This document shows positions 15,571 through 24,969 of a stretch of 64,000 nt of DNA, piece by piece. The notes under the pieces are model-generated. The model had not been told where the DNA came from, searched no databases, and was given only the letters and a program-made list of their open reading frames with translations. A program made the position numbers and the translations under genes. Each line of letters opens with the position of its first letter. Within the stretch, counting starts at the first letter, position 1. Source of the stretch: JBGVSA01 sp041807905 (lineage in GTDB: Bacteria > Pseudomonadota > Gammaproteobacteria > Burkholderiales > Rhodocyclaceae); NCBI RefSeq assembly GCF_041807905.1, contig NZ_JBGVSA010000022.1, positions 1-64,000 of the forward strand, in the 5' to 3' direction.

Positions 15571-17571
15571 ATGCAGCAGAACGTCCGGCCCTTCCCGGTG
15601 GCCACCCTTTTGTCCCTCATCCTGGCGGCATTCGCACTCGCCGCGTGCGGCAGCGATGACAATAGCAACGACACCGCAGATGGCACGAGCCCGGCGGTCG
15701 TGGCGCCCGCGGCCCCCACCGGCCTCGGCGCAGAAGAGATCGCAGCCGTTCCGGGCGGCCTTGCCTACGTCGACACGGGCGCGACCAACCAGCGCAATGA
15801 TCCATGCATGGTCACGCTCAACACCAACGCCGGTGCGCGTGTGCTGAAGGGCTTTCTCGATGTATGGACGCCCAGCTCGCTGATCGTCGACGCCGGTGTG
15901 ACGCTGTCGGCCGCCAATGGTTGCGCCGCGGTCACCCCATCGACATGGACGGGAATCCCGGGCGACGCCACCGACGGCACGGTCAAGAACAGCGCCGTCC
16001 ACCTGGCCAACATCAACTACGTGGCCACGGTGACCAATAGCCGTACCAGCGCGCAGGAACTCGCGGCCTACCTGGACGACCGCCGCGGCAAGGGCTACAG
16101 CGTCTCGGACGGCATGGGTCCGCTGACCGCCGCATGGCGCGCCGGCACGCAGCAGACGACCACCGTCACCGCGTTGCCCGCCGACAACGGCGCGGCCGCG
16201 ATCAATGACGGCGGCAACAACATCGGTGTGGGCAGCGCCAGCAACACCAATCTCGGCCTGGCCGTCGACTTCATCGCCAACCTGGATTCGGGTTCGACCG
16301 AACCGCCCAAGCGCTTCTACAAGTACGCGCGCCCGTACCGCTGGACGGCGGCCCAGCCCGCTGTGTTCAATGCGCAAGCGGTCGTTGCGCCGTCGCTGGA
16401 AAACGCCAAGAGCACCACGCCGTCGACCGATGGCGGCTTTCCGAGTGGCCACACGGCCGAAGCCTGGCGCGACACGCTGACCATGGCCTACCTGGTGCCG
16501 CAGCGCTACCAGGAACTTGTCACGCGAGCGATGGAGATGGGCGAGAACCGCATTCTGGCCGGCATGCATTCGCCGCTGGATGTGATGGGCGGCCGCATCC
16601 ACGCCACGGCGGTCGTTGCGTACAACCTGAATAACTTCAGCTACTACACCGCCAACGCCAAAACGGCCGCCTACAACCAGGCGCAGGCTTACCTGCAGAA
16701 GCAGGCCGGCGTGAGCAGCTTCAGCGAGCTGAACGCGGTTGCGCATTCGGGCACCACCAGCACGGATCGCTTCGCTGACTACGCGGCCAACAAGGCCTTC
16801 TACAACCAACGCATGACGTACAACCTGCCGAAGATTAGCGCCACCAGCGCTGCTGCCACCGTACCGAAAGGCGCCGAGGTGCTGCTGGAAACGCGCCAGC
16901 CGTACCTGACTGCCGCCCAGCGCCGCGTCGTGCTCAAGACCACCGAAATCGACTCCGGCTACCCGCTCGCCAACGATGACGAAGGCTGGGGTCGCCTGAA
17001 CCTGTTCGCCGCAGCGGACGGGTACGGCGCCTTCAACGGCGACGTCACGGTGACCATGGACGCCGCGCAGGGGGGCTTTTCCGCCGCGGACAGTTGGAAG
17101 AACGACATCGCCGGTGGCGGCCTGCTGACCAAGAAAGGCTCCGGCACGCTGACGCTGGCGGGCGCCAACACCTGGACCGGCGGCGCAATCGTCGCGGCAG
17201 GCACGCTGGCCGGCGCATCGGCCAACGCCTTCGGCAAGGGCGACGTCTACGTGAGCGGCGGCACGGTCAAGGTGGCTGCAGGTGGCACGCTGACGGTCGG
17301 CGGCAAGTACTCGCAACTGGCAAACGGCACGCTGGAACTCAACCTGGGTAGCGGCTCGCAAGGTCGCCTCGCAGTCAGCGGAGCGATGACCATCGTCGGC
17401 GGCACGCTGCACGTCACTTTCGCCAAGGGCTACGCCCCGGCTGTGGGCGATGTGCTCAACGTGATCACGGCTGGCAGCCGCAGCGGCACGTTCGCCACGG
17501 TCACGGTCGACGGCTTCAAGGCCACGCCGATCTACAACGGCAACAACATCCAGATCCGCATCGACGGCTGA
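15571..17571 (+). CDS. PAP2-superfamily phosphatase lipoprotein with C-terminal autotransporter-type beta repeat
   Basis: A 666-residue protein. The N terminus is a lipoprotein signal with lipobox LAAC (Cys near residue 27), followed by a low-complexity Asp/Ser/Ala linker. The PAP2/vanadium-haloperoxidase catalytic motifs are all visible: K247-x6-RP, PSGHT at 291-295 and R-x5-H-x3-D (RILAGMHSPLD) near 327-337. From about residue 520 a repeat of the autotransporter-associated beta-strand kind begins (GSGTLTLAGANTWTGG...), followed by Gly/Ala/Thr-rich beta sequence to the end. No 12-strand translocator barrel follows, so it is not a classical autotransporter. An exported acid phosphatase is the likely role. 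It ends at a strong terminator. Confidence 0.88.
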   Translation: MQQNVRPFPVATLLSLILAAFALAACGSDDNSNDTADGTSPAVVAPAAPTGLGAEEIAAVPGGLAYVDTGATNQRNDPCMVTLNTNAGARVLKGFLDVWTPSSLIVDAGVTLSAANGCAAVTPSTWTGIPGDATDGTVKNSAVHLANINYVATVTNSRTSAQELAAYLDDRRGKGYSVSDGMGPLTAAWRAGTQQTTTVTALPADNGAAAINDGGNNIGVGSASNTNLGLAVDFIANLDSGSTEPPKRFYKYARPYRWTAAQPAVFNAQAVVAPSLENAKSTTPSTDGGFPSGHTAEAWRDTLTMAYLVPQRYQELVTRAMEMGENRILAGMHSPLDVMGGRIHATAVVAYNLNNFSYYTANAKTAAYNQAQAYLQKQAGVSSFSELNAVAHSGTTSTDRFADYAANKAFYNQRMTYNLPKISATSAAATVPKGAEVLLETRQPYLTAAQRRVVLKTTEIDSGYPLANDDEGWGRLNLFAAADGYGAFNGDVTVTMDAAQGGFSAADSWKNDIAGGGLLTKKGSGTLTLAGANTWTGGAIVAAGTLAGASANAFGKGDVYVSGGTVKVAAGGTLTVGGKYSQLANGTLELNLGSGSQGRLAVSGAMTIVGGTLHVTFAKGYAPAVGDVLNVITAGSRSGTFATVTVDGFKATPIYNGNNIQIRIDG

Positions 17572-17596
17572 TCGCGCCTGATCCACTTCGCGTGAA

Positions 17597-17626
17597 AAAA
17601 GAGCCGGACGCATATCCGGCTCTTTT
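17597..17626 (+). terminator. Intrinsic terminator after the PAP2 gene
   Basis: A 10-bp stem AAGAGCCGGA / TCCGGCTCTT with a six-base loop and flanking A and T runs, 26 bases past the stop. Confidence 0.85.
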
Positions 17627-17753
17627 CTTGTCCACGTAATCCGCATGGCGGCAGGACGATTTACTACCTAATTTGGAGTGACCACCTCATCCCTCGCGCC
17701 AAGGGATCTCGATGCGCCGGCGGCGGTATGGGCGCACTACATGGGAGCCATGC

Positions 17754-18353
17754 ATGTCGAAAGTCCTCGTCCTCTACTACTCCACCTACGGCCACATCGA
17801 AACCATGGCCGGCACCATTGCAGAAGGCGCACGCTCCGCAGGCGCCACCGTGGACATCAAACGCGTCCCCGAAACCGCGCCGCCGGACGTCGCCAAAGCC
17901 GCCCACTTCAAGCTCGACCAGGCCGCGCCGATCGCCAAGATCGATGATCTCGAAGCCTATGACGCAATCATCGTCGGCTGCCCCACGCGCTTCGGCCGCG
18001 TGCCCTCGCAAATGGCGGCATTCCTCGACCAGGCCGGCGGCCTGTGGATGCGCGGCGCACTCCACGGCAAGGTCGGCGGCGCATTCACCTCGACCGCCAC
18101 GCAGCACGGTGGGCAGGAAATGACGTTGTTCTCAGTGATCGCCAACCTGCTGCACTTCGGCATGGTCGTCGTCGGCCTACCCTACAGCCACCAAGGGCAG
18201 ATGTCGCTGGATGAAATCGTCGGCGGCAGCCCCTACGGCGCCACCACCATCGCCGGTGGCCAAGGCCAGCGCCAACCCAGCCAGATCGACCTCGAAGGCG
18301 CCCGCCATCAAGGGCAGTTGATTGCCGAGACGGCGAACAAGTTGTTTGGGTGA
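17754..18353 (+). CDS. wrbA: NAD(P)H:quinone oxidoreductase, WrbA type
   Basis: A 199-residue flavodoxin-like protein starting MSKVLVLYYSTYGHIETMA, which contains the FMN phosphate loop. The GCPTRFGRVPSQM and FTSTATQHGGQEMTL segments are diagnostic of WrbA. It reduces quinones by two electrons with FMN and limits redox cycling. ATG 17754 is chosen as the family start; an upstream in-frame ATG at 17712 adds residues of no family character. A bidirectional terminator follows. Confidence 0.94.
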   Translation: MSKVLVLYYSTYGHIETMAGTIAEGARSAGATVDIKRVPETAPPDVAKAAHFKLDQAAPIAKIDDLEAYDAIIVGCPTRFGRVPSQMAAFLDQAGGLWMRGALHGKVGGAFTSTATQHGGQEMTLFSVIANLLHFGMVVVGLPYSHQGQMSLDEIVGGSPYGATTIAGGQGQRQPSQIDLEGARHQGQLIAETANKLFG

Positions 18354-18390
18354 AATCCGCAGCCCGGGAGGCGGGCTGCGATAGAAAACA

Positions 18391-18419
18391 AAAAGGCCAA
18401 TCCGAAGATTGGCCTTTTT
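18391..18419. terminator. Bidirectional intrinsic terminator between wrbA and tRNA-Pro
   Basis: AAAAAGGCCAATC-cgaa-GATTGGCCTTTTT: a 13-bp stem with A and T runs on both sides. It can stop wrbA transcripts and those leaving the tRNA gene on the other strand. Confidence 0.85.
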
Positions 18420-18431
18420 GTTTGGTTCGAT

Positions 18432-18509
<78 letters not shown>

Positions 18510-18615
18510 CACAGGAGCGGGATTATAGCAGCGATTCGCCATCTGTCCAGAACCGGCGCCACTTTTCGACGCGTCCCATGCAAGGCGCGGGCTTGACGCC
18601 TGTCCGCACAACGAC

Positions 18616-20784
18616 TTACTTCCCCGACGACTGCTTCTCCGCGATTTCGTGCAGGAGGATTTCCTGCGCGCAACGGCGGGCGCCGCGTGCGCTGCGGCGG
18701 CGGTAGTTGGCGGATTCGCCGTCCAGTTCCCACGCCTGACAGTTGTCGCCCAGGTAGGCGCGCAGGCCTTCCTTGATGACGCGGCGCTTGAGCTTGGGAT
18801 CGAGCACGGGGAAAGCCACTTCGATGCGTCGGAAGAAGTTGCGCTCCATCCAGTCGGCGCTGGACATGTAGACCTTTTCTTCGCCGTCGGCGAGGAAGTA
18901 GAACACGCGCGAATGCTCCAGGAAGCGGCCGACGATCGAGCGCACGCGAATGTTCTCCGACAGGCCGGGCACACCCGGGCGCAGCGCGCAGGGGCCGCGC
19001 ACGATGAGTTCGATATCCACGCCGGCGGACGAGGCGTCGTACAGCGCCTGGATGACTTCGCCCTCGAGCAGCGCGTTCATTTTGGCGATGATTTTGGCGC
19101 GTTTGCCGGCACGGGCGTTGGCGGCCTCCTGGTCGATGGCGGCCACGACGTTGGGCTGCAACGAGAACGGCGCCTGCCACAGGTGGCGCAGCGCTTCGGC
19201 GCGGCCCAGGCCGGTGAGCTGCTTGAAGACTTCGTGTACGTCCGCGCCGATTTCTTCGTTGGCCGTGAGCAGGCCGAAGTCGGTGTAGAAGCGCGCCGTG
19301 CGCGGGTGATAGTTGCCGGTGCCCAGGTGCACGTAGCGGCGCAGGACGCTGCGGCCGCGCTCGTCGTCTTCGCGGCGCACGATGAGCAGCATCTTGGCGT
19401 GCGTCTTGTAGCCGAAAACGCCGTACACCACGTGGGCACCCGCCTCTTCCAGCCGCGCCGCCCAGTTGATGTTGGCTTCTTCGTCAAAGCGCGCCATCAG
19501 TTCGACGACGACGTTGACTTCCTTACCCTTGCGCGCGGCGCGCACGAGTTGCTCCATCAGTACCGAATCGGTGCCGGTGCGATACACCGTCATGCGGATG
19601 GCGGCGACTTGCGGGTCGTCCGCCGCGGCGTGCAATAGATCGACGACCGGCGTAAAGCTCTGGAACGGGTGGTGCAGCAATACATCCTGCTTGCGGATGG
19701 CAGCGAAGATGTCGCTGTGTGCGCTCAGCACCGCAGGCACCGAGGGCTGGAACGGCGGGTACTTGAGGTCGGGGCGATTGACCCAGTCCGGCACCTGCAT
19801 GAGGCGCACCAGGTTCACGATACCCGGCACGCGGTACAGCGCTTCGTTCGACAAGCCGAATTGCTGCAGCAGGAAGTCACTCATCTGCGGCGAGCAATTG
19901 TCGGCGACTTCAAGCCGTACCGCGCCGCCGTAATTGCGCTGCTGCAATTCGCCCTGCAATGTGGTGCGCAGGTCTTTCACTTCTTCTTCATCGACGAAGA
20001 GGTCGCTGTTGCGGGTGACGCGGAACTGGTAGCAGCCCAGCACGCACATGCCGCCGAACAGATCACCGACGTGGGCGTGCAGGATCGACGACAGGAACAC
20101 CGAGCCGTAATCGACGCCGGTCAGCTCGCGCGGCAGGCGGATGACACGCGGCAGCACGCGCGGCGCCTGCACGATGGCGGCACCTGAATTGCGCCCGAAA
20201 GCGTCGCGGCCTTCGAGTTCCACCGCAAAGTTGAGCGTCTTGTTGAGCACGCGTGGGAACGGGTGCGCCGGATCAAGCCCGACCGGCGTGAGTACCGGCT
20301 GGACTTCCTTGACGAAGTATTCGCGAATCCATTCGCGCTGGGCGTCGGTCCACAGAGAGCGGCGCAGGAAGACGATTCCCTCCCGCGCCATCGCCGGGAG
20401 GATGACATCGTTGAGCAGCCTGTACTGTTCGGCCACGATGTCGTGCACTTCGGTGCTGATCAGTTTGTAAAGTGCCTGTGGCGCGATGCCGCCGGCCGAG
20501 ACGGTACCGGACTTGATCTGTTCCTTGACGCCGGCCACGCGGATTTCGAAGAACTCGTCCAGGTTGCTGGACACGATGCACAGGAATTTGAGTCTTTCGA
20601 GCAGCGGCACGCGCTCATCGGCGGCCTGCGCCAGCACGCGGCGCTGAAATTCCAGCAATGACAGTTCGCGGTTGATCAGTTGATCGAAGGACGCTACGCG
20701 TCTCACCTCTGCGGGGATCATGTCTTCGCTTATCTCTGAGGGACTCGGAAGTCCCAGATTCTGTGACAGTTTGATGTCATCCAT
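18616..20784 (-). CDS. ppk1: Polyphosphate kinase 1
   Basis: From ATG 20784 the protein has 722 residues, the usual size of Ppk1. It opens with the N domain (INRELSLLEFQRRVLAQA; SSNLDEFFEIRVAGVKEQ), followed by the HPFQSFTPVVDLL and MTVYRTG segments and the phospho-acceptor histidine in YKTHAK, with HLGTGNYHPRTA downstream. It makes inorganic polyphosphate from ATP reversibly and is a peripheral membrane enzyme. The frame stays open far upstream to 21267, but that part has no family match and overlaps the DUF4434 gene. No Shine-Dalgarno is obvious, so the start carries some doubt. Confidence 0.95.
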   Translation of the reverse strand: MDDIKLSQNLGLPSPSEISEDMIPAEVRRVASFDQLINRELSLLEFQRRVLAQAADERVPLLERLKFLCIVSSNLDEFFEIRVAGVKEQIKSGTVSAGGIAPQALYKLISTEVHDIVAEQYRLLNDVILPAMAREGIVFLRRSLWTDAQREWIREYFVKEVQPVLTPVGLDPAHPFPRVLNKTLNFAVELEGRDAFGRNSGAAIVQAPRVLPRVIRLPRELTGVDYGSVFLSSILHAHVGDLFGGMCVLGCYQFRVTRNSDLFVDEEEVKDLRTTLQGELQQRNYGGAVRLEVADNCSPQMSDFLLQQFGLSNEALYRVPGIVNLVRLMQVPDWVNRPDLKYPPFQPSVPAVLSAHSDIFAAIRKQDVLLHHPFQSFTPVVDLLHAAADDPQVAAIRMTVYRTGTDSVLMEQLVRAARKGKEVNVVVELMARFDEEANINWAARLEEAGAHVVYGVFGYKTHAKMLLIVRREDDERGRSVLRRYVHLGTGNYHPRTARFYTDFGLLTANEEIGADVHEVFKQLTGLGRAEALRHLWQAPFSLQPNVVAAIDQEAANARAGKRAKIIAKMNALLEGEVIQALYDASSAGVDIELIVRGPCALRPGVPGLSENIRVRSIVGRFLEHSRVFYFLADGEEKVYMSSADWMERNFFRRIEVAFPVLDPKLKRRVIKEGLRAYLGDNCQAWELDGESANYRRRSARGARRCAQEILLHEIAEKQSSGK

Positions 20785-21085
20785 ATGACAACCGTTTTGG
20801 ACACAAGAAAGGCACCCGTTGGTGCATCTGCGGATGCGCCCGGTAGTGAGCGAAAGGAAGCGATTAACGTGCCTGTTGCCCTGCATCTTGCTACGAGGCG
20901 GGCAAAGTGCGCCAGCGGGTATTTCACGTAATGACACGGATTCCGCCAAAAGGTTTTGCCGCGTGGGCCAGCGTGAGCGTCCGCAAGAAAGCCAATCATC
21001 AGCTCTCTTGGAGCTTCGGCCCAGGCGCACCGCCGCGTGCCTGCATGTCGACATACGGCGACAGCGCCGGCCGGCGGCGCGCAGC
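20785..21085. other. Intergenic region upstream of ppk1
   Basis: About 300 bases without a supported gene. It should hold the ppk1 promoter. I see a GC-rich potential hairpin near 21060-21080, which may mark the end of the nfr operon, but no T run, and no convincing pair of PhoB half-sites at the 11-base spacing. Confidence 0.4.
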
Positions 21086-21985
21086 TCAATAGGGCAAGGC
21101 GCCGCCGATGGCGGGAAGGTAACGCAGGGAGAAGAAGACGCTGTCCTTGCCATCGGTGCGGCGCGCCAGAATGGCGGCTGCCTCGGCGGGCGGCAGCGGC
21201 TCGGCGCGGAAGGCCGAGGCATCGCCGGTCGAGCGGAAAATCTCGAACACCGTGCCGCTTGCTGCATTGCGGTGCGCGATGGCGTCCAGGTACAGGGCGC
21301 GCTCCGATGGGCGCAGGCGCCCTACCCCGGCACCGTCCTGCACCCACAGGTTGACGCCCGTCGCGCTCAGCCGGGCCAGCAGACCGGCATAGCGATCCGG
21401 CGCCATGTTGCCGACGAAAAAGCTTGTGACGTACACCGGCCGCTCGCCCAGCGTCCGCAGAAAGCCGACTTCGCGCGCGAGATGCAGCGCCACTACGTCA
21501 GCCGCACTGTCGTCGCGCCAGCGTTTGTCGTCAATCTCGATCGGCAGATACCAGCCGGCGATGGCGTCCTTGCCGATTGCGGCGATCCAGCGCTGCGCCA
21601 GCGTGCGGTTGTCATCGGCCATGCGGCGGAAATAACCGCCCAACACGTTGCCGGGTTGCTGCTGCCGCTCGAAGAAATCCGGGTCGGCCGACAGCCCCGC
21701 GACAATATTCAGACCCGCTGCACGTGCTTCCTGCACCCGCAGCACCAGCCAGGCGAATGAAGCCTTGTCCGCGAAGGCGTCGCCATAGCGTCCCCATTGC
21801 ACCACGAGCGTATCGATGCCCTGTGCCCGCACGGCGGCGAAGATGGCGGGCCAGCGCTCGGCCGGCACTTCCATGTCGCGCAACTGCGGCTGGTAGATGA
21901 TGCCGGTCATGGCCTGTGCCCACAGGGGCAAAGCGAGGGCAAGGCAGGCAGCGAGGCGAAGCAGACGAACCCACGTACAAGCCAT
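21086..21985 (-). CDS. DUF4434 periplasmic protein of the Nfr glycan locus
   Basis: A 299-residue protein with a Sec signal (LLRLAACLALALPLWAQA) and a TIM-barrel-like body typical of DUF4434 (GIIYQPQLRDMEVPAERW; TLVVQWGRYGD; GWYLPIEIDDKRW). DUF4434 proteins accompany NfrA/NfrB in enterobacteria (YbcH-type) and resemble glycoside hydrolases. The acidic ...PIEIDD... segment could hold catalytic residues, but that is inference. Its ATG overlaps the nfrA stop in a TAATG junction, so translation is coupled. It is the last gene of the operon. Confidence 0.85.
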   Translation of the reverse strand: MACTWVRLLRLAACLALALPLWAQAMTGIIYQPQLRDMEVPAERWPAIFAAVRAQGIDTLVVQWGRYGDAFADKASFAWLVLRVQEARAAGLNIVAGLSADPDFFERQQQPGNVLGGYFRRMADDNRTLAQRWIAAIGKDAIAGWYLPIEIDDKRWRDDSAADVVALHLAREVGFLRTLGERPVYVTSFFVGNMAPDRYAGLLARLSATGVNLWVQDGAGVGRLRPSERALYLDAIAHRNAASGTVFEIFRSTGDASAFRAEPLPPAEAAAILARRTDGKDSVFFSLRYLPAIGGALPY

Positions 21986-24969
21986 TACCAGCGTCCTCCA
22001 AAGGTCAGCAACAGGCTGTCGGCGCCCTTACCGTCCTGATAAGTCTGGAAGGCATGCTGGAATTCAATGCCGAAACTCGTGCGATGACGATAGGCGTCGT
22101 AGCGGGTCTGTCCGTACCACCAGTTCCAGCGCACGCCCACACCGATGCGCACGTCGCGCTGGAAACCATAGTCGTTGTCGTTGATGAAGTTGTACTGCGC
22201 ACGCCCATAGGGTTCGATCGTCTGCGCGCCGCGAAACACCTTCTGGTGCCAGCTCGCCCGGTAATCGGCGGTGAAAGCGTTGCGGTCAGCGCGCACGTAA
22301 TGGGCAACGTCCAGGTACAGGTTCTGCGCCATCCAGCCGCGCCCCGATGGGTGCCAGTCGTCGCTGAAGCGCCCCGCATTGAAGAATGATGCACTGGCGC
22401 GCAGCATGACGTCCGCCTTGGTCTGTTCGTCGTTGTCGAGCGGCACTTGCTGTTCGGCTGCGAAGTAAATGACCTGCGAGCGCCAGGGTTTCCAGCTCAG
22501 CCCCGCCCCCAGCATCGGCGCGTACACCGGCAGCGGCGTATCGCGACCGCCGTCGCCCGCGAACACGCGAGCGTAAGCAGACAGCGTGCGTCCATCGCGG
22601 ATCGGTTCGCGCCCCAGGCGATACTCCGCCGCCAATTGCGCAAAACTTCGATAACCCACGCCGGGCTGCGAGGCGTTGATGGCCGAGGCGTTCTGCGAAC
22701 CGCCCCAGGCATCGGCGCTGAATGTCCAGCGCCGCGCAAGGTCTTCGTGCAGCCGACGCAAGCCGAATTCGCGGTCGGCAATCTCGTCGCTACGGCCATC
22801 GACGCGTGGGTCATCGCGCTTCAGATCATCGACCGCCTGACGCGCATAGCGCCGCGCGGCCGTGTTGTCGGCCAGCCGTTGGTTGGCGTAGACCAGCGCC
22901 TGCGTGATGGCGACGTCATCCGGGTACACGACGGCGGCCCGTTCGAGCTGCGTTCGCGCATCGGCCGGACGGCCAGCGCTTGCATAGGCATGGCCGAGCG
23001 AGGCCGCCAGCTCGGCATTGTCCGGGTCCAGCGCCACAGCGTGTTCGAGATTCGTCACCGCACTGCGCCTGTCGCCGCGCGCCGAGTCGACCGACGCCAT
23101 GCGCGCATACAGACTGGCATCGGGCCGCAGCGCGATGGCGCGCTGCAGGTCCTGGTACGCGGCGTTGCCGTCGCGTGATGCCCCGGCCTGGGCACGCAGC
23201 GACCAGTACGCAGCATCCTGCACCGCACCGGAGGCGGCGTATCCGTCGAGCCAGACGTCTGCCTGCGCAGGATCGTCGGCGGCCACGGCGGTCGTCGCGG
23301 CGGCGAGGTATTCGGCCGGGCCCATGTCGGCGGCAGGCACTTCGCGCCATGCCCCCAGCGCGGTCGCATAGTCGTGGGTGGCGAAGGCCTGGTAGGCCAG
23401 CGCACGAGTGGTCGCCGCGCCACCCTGTGCATGCTGGGCGCGCTCGAATGCGTATTCGGCCAGACCCGGTTTTTCATGCTGGTAGCACTGGCCCAGCGCC
23501 ATCCAGTCGGCGGCGCTGTAGCCGTTCCCTGCCAGCGAATCGAGCAGCGATAAAATCGCATCGCAATCACGCTCGGCGGCAAAGTGGGTAACCTGCACAC
23601 TACGCAGCGCATCGGGCCGGAGCGGTTGAGACAGCATCTTTCGCTGCGTGGCGGAAGCCAACGAGGCATCGCGCGACATCAACGAGAAGACGCGGCTGAC
23701 CAGCGCAGCACGTTGCGCGACGTCGGCCTTCGTGAACGGATAGGCTTCCATCAACAAGGCAAATGCGGCCGTGTCGGCGTGCTTGTCGAACAGCCGGTAG
23801 CTGAGGCTGTCGAGCAAGGCCATGTCGTCGGGGCGCTGGCGTTGCAGCGTGGCGGCGTAGCGGCCGGCGGAATCGAGTTGTCCCTGGCGCAGCGCCACTT
23901 CGAACCGGCTGTCGAGCAAAGCGTTGTCCGGCAAGATCGACAAAATGCGCGCAGCGCCCGTCACATCGCCGGCCGACAATAAGCGGGGCACCAGCATGTT
24001 GGCGCGCAGCCCACGGTTTTCGACAAAGCGCGGTTCGTATGATCGCAGAGGCGCCAGATCGGACGACGCCACGCGTCCAAGCAACACCATCCATTGCCGT
24101 TCATCCTGCGCTCGCGAAAACGACGGACTGCGGGATGCCATGTAGCGCTCCAGCGCGGCGCCGTTCCCCTGCGCGGCGAGCGCCTGGGCAACAGCGAGTT
24201 GCAGTTCGGCGTCGAACAGGCCGGCGCCTTGCTGGAGCGCTACGGCCTCGGTGGTCTTGCCGCGTTGCAAGAGCACACGCAGCCATTGCGCTTGTTCGGC
24301 GCGCGTCGCCTCGCCCAGACCGGACAGCGACTGCAATTGCGCATCGGCACGCACCCAATCGCCCAGGTAGATCGCGCGCTGGGCGATGGCGCGACGCAAT
24401 TGGATGCCTTCGCCACTGTTGGCAAAACCCCTGTCGCCCAGTGCCCGTTCGGCGCTCGCCAGGTCGCCCGCCTGCACGGCAAGCAAGGCTTCGGACAATG
24501 GGCCCGGGCGCTGCGGGACTGCCAACGGCATCAATCCGGGCGGCGACGGCTCGGCAGGCGTGCTCGCGGAAGTCGCGGCGGACGGTGCGGAAACGGACTG
24601 CCCGAAGGCCGACAATGCGGCGTCAATGCGCGCGTCCTGCGGCGTGTAGCTGCGCTGCGCTTCAAGCAACCCACGTGCGCGTTCGGGGGTGCCGTTGGCG
24701 CGATACGCCTCTGCCAGTTGCAGCGCGATGGTGGCGTTCTGCGGGGCGAGCTGACGGGCGCGCTCGAATTCGCGCACGGCCTGCGCGGTGTCGCCACGGC
24801 GCAATGCCGCCTGCGCCTTTTCAACGTGCGGATAGATGAGAAAGCGGCGGTACGGCGTGACGTCCGCCCCCAGATCGAAACGGTCGGTATCGGCCGAGGA
24901 CGCTGCCTGCGACTGCCCGACGAACAGGGCCGCGACGACGGCAGGGATCAATGCCAGGCGCAGCCTCAT
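21985..24969 (-). CDS. nfrA: NfrA-type outer-membrane protein (N4 receptor family), TPR plus porin
   Basis: 994 residues from ATG 24969. A signal peptide (LALIPAVVAALFVGQSQA) is followed by a long periplasmic array of TPR-like helices (for example ALRRGDTAQAVREFERARQL and NLEHAVALDPDNAELAASLG). The C-terminal about 250 residues are rich in alternating aromatic and polar residues and end in a TFGGRW strand, the pattern of an outer-membrane beta barrel. In E. coli NfrA is the phage N4 receptor and the likely exit pore of a surface glycan. The ATG overlaps the nfrB stop as ATGA. Confidence 0.9.
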   Translation of the reverse strand: MRLRLALIPAVVAALFVGQSQAASSADTDRFDLGADVTPYRRFLIYPHVEKAQAALRRGDTAQAVREFERARQLAPQNATIALQLAEAYRANGTPERARGLLEAQRSYTPQDARIDAALSAFGQSVSAPSAATSASTPAEPSPPGLMPLAVPQRPGPLSEALLAVQAGDLASAERALGDRGFANSGEGIQLRRAIAQRAIYLGDWVRADAQLQSLSGLGEATRAEQAQWLRVLLQRGKTTEAVALQQGAGLFDAELQLAVAQALAAQGNGAALERYMASRSPSFSRAQDERQWMVLLGRVASSDLAPLRSYEPRFVENRGLRANMLVPRLLSAGDVTGAARILSILPDNALLDSRFEVALRQGQLDSAGRYAATLQRQRPDDMALLDSLSYRLFDKHADTAAFALLMEAYPFTKADVAQRAALVSRVFSLMSRDASLASATQRKMLSQPLRPDALRSVQVTHFAAERDCDAILSLLDSLAGNGYSAADWMALGQCYQHEKPGLAEYAFERAQHAQGGAATTRALAYQAFATHDYATALGAWREVPAADMGPAEYLAAATTAVAADDPAQADVWLDGYAASGAVQDAAYWSLRAQAGASRDGNAAYQDLQRAIALRPDASLYARMASVDSARGDRRSAVTNLEHAVALDPDNAELAASLGHAYASAGRPADARTQLERAAVVYPDDVAITQALVYANQRLADNTAARRYARQAVDDLKRDDPRVDGRSDEIADREFGLRRLHEDLARRWTFSADAWGGSQNASAINASQPGVGYRSFAQLAAEYRLGREPIRDGRTLSAYARVFAGDGGRDTPLPVYAPMLGAGLSWKPWRSQVIYFAAEQQVPLDNDEQTKADVMLRASASFFNAGRFSDDWHPSGRGWMAQNLYLDVAHYVRADRNAFTADYRASWHQKVFRGAQTIEPYGRAQYNFINDNDYGFQRDVRIGVGVRWNWWYGQTRYDAYRHRTSFGIEFQHAFQTYQDGKGADSLLLTFGGRW

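Noticed and set aside
15376..17646. A 756-codon minus-strand frame opposite the PAP2 gene.
   Set aside because: It lies antisense to a gene with clear catalytic motifs and has a repetitive Arg/Ala/Gly composition; no ribosome binding site.
20762..20800. TGTCAT and TGTCAC elements near the ppk1 start as a Pho box.
   Set aside because: They are 22 bases apart rather than 11 and overlap the start codon, so a functional PhoB site is unlikely.
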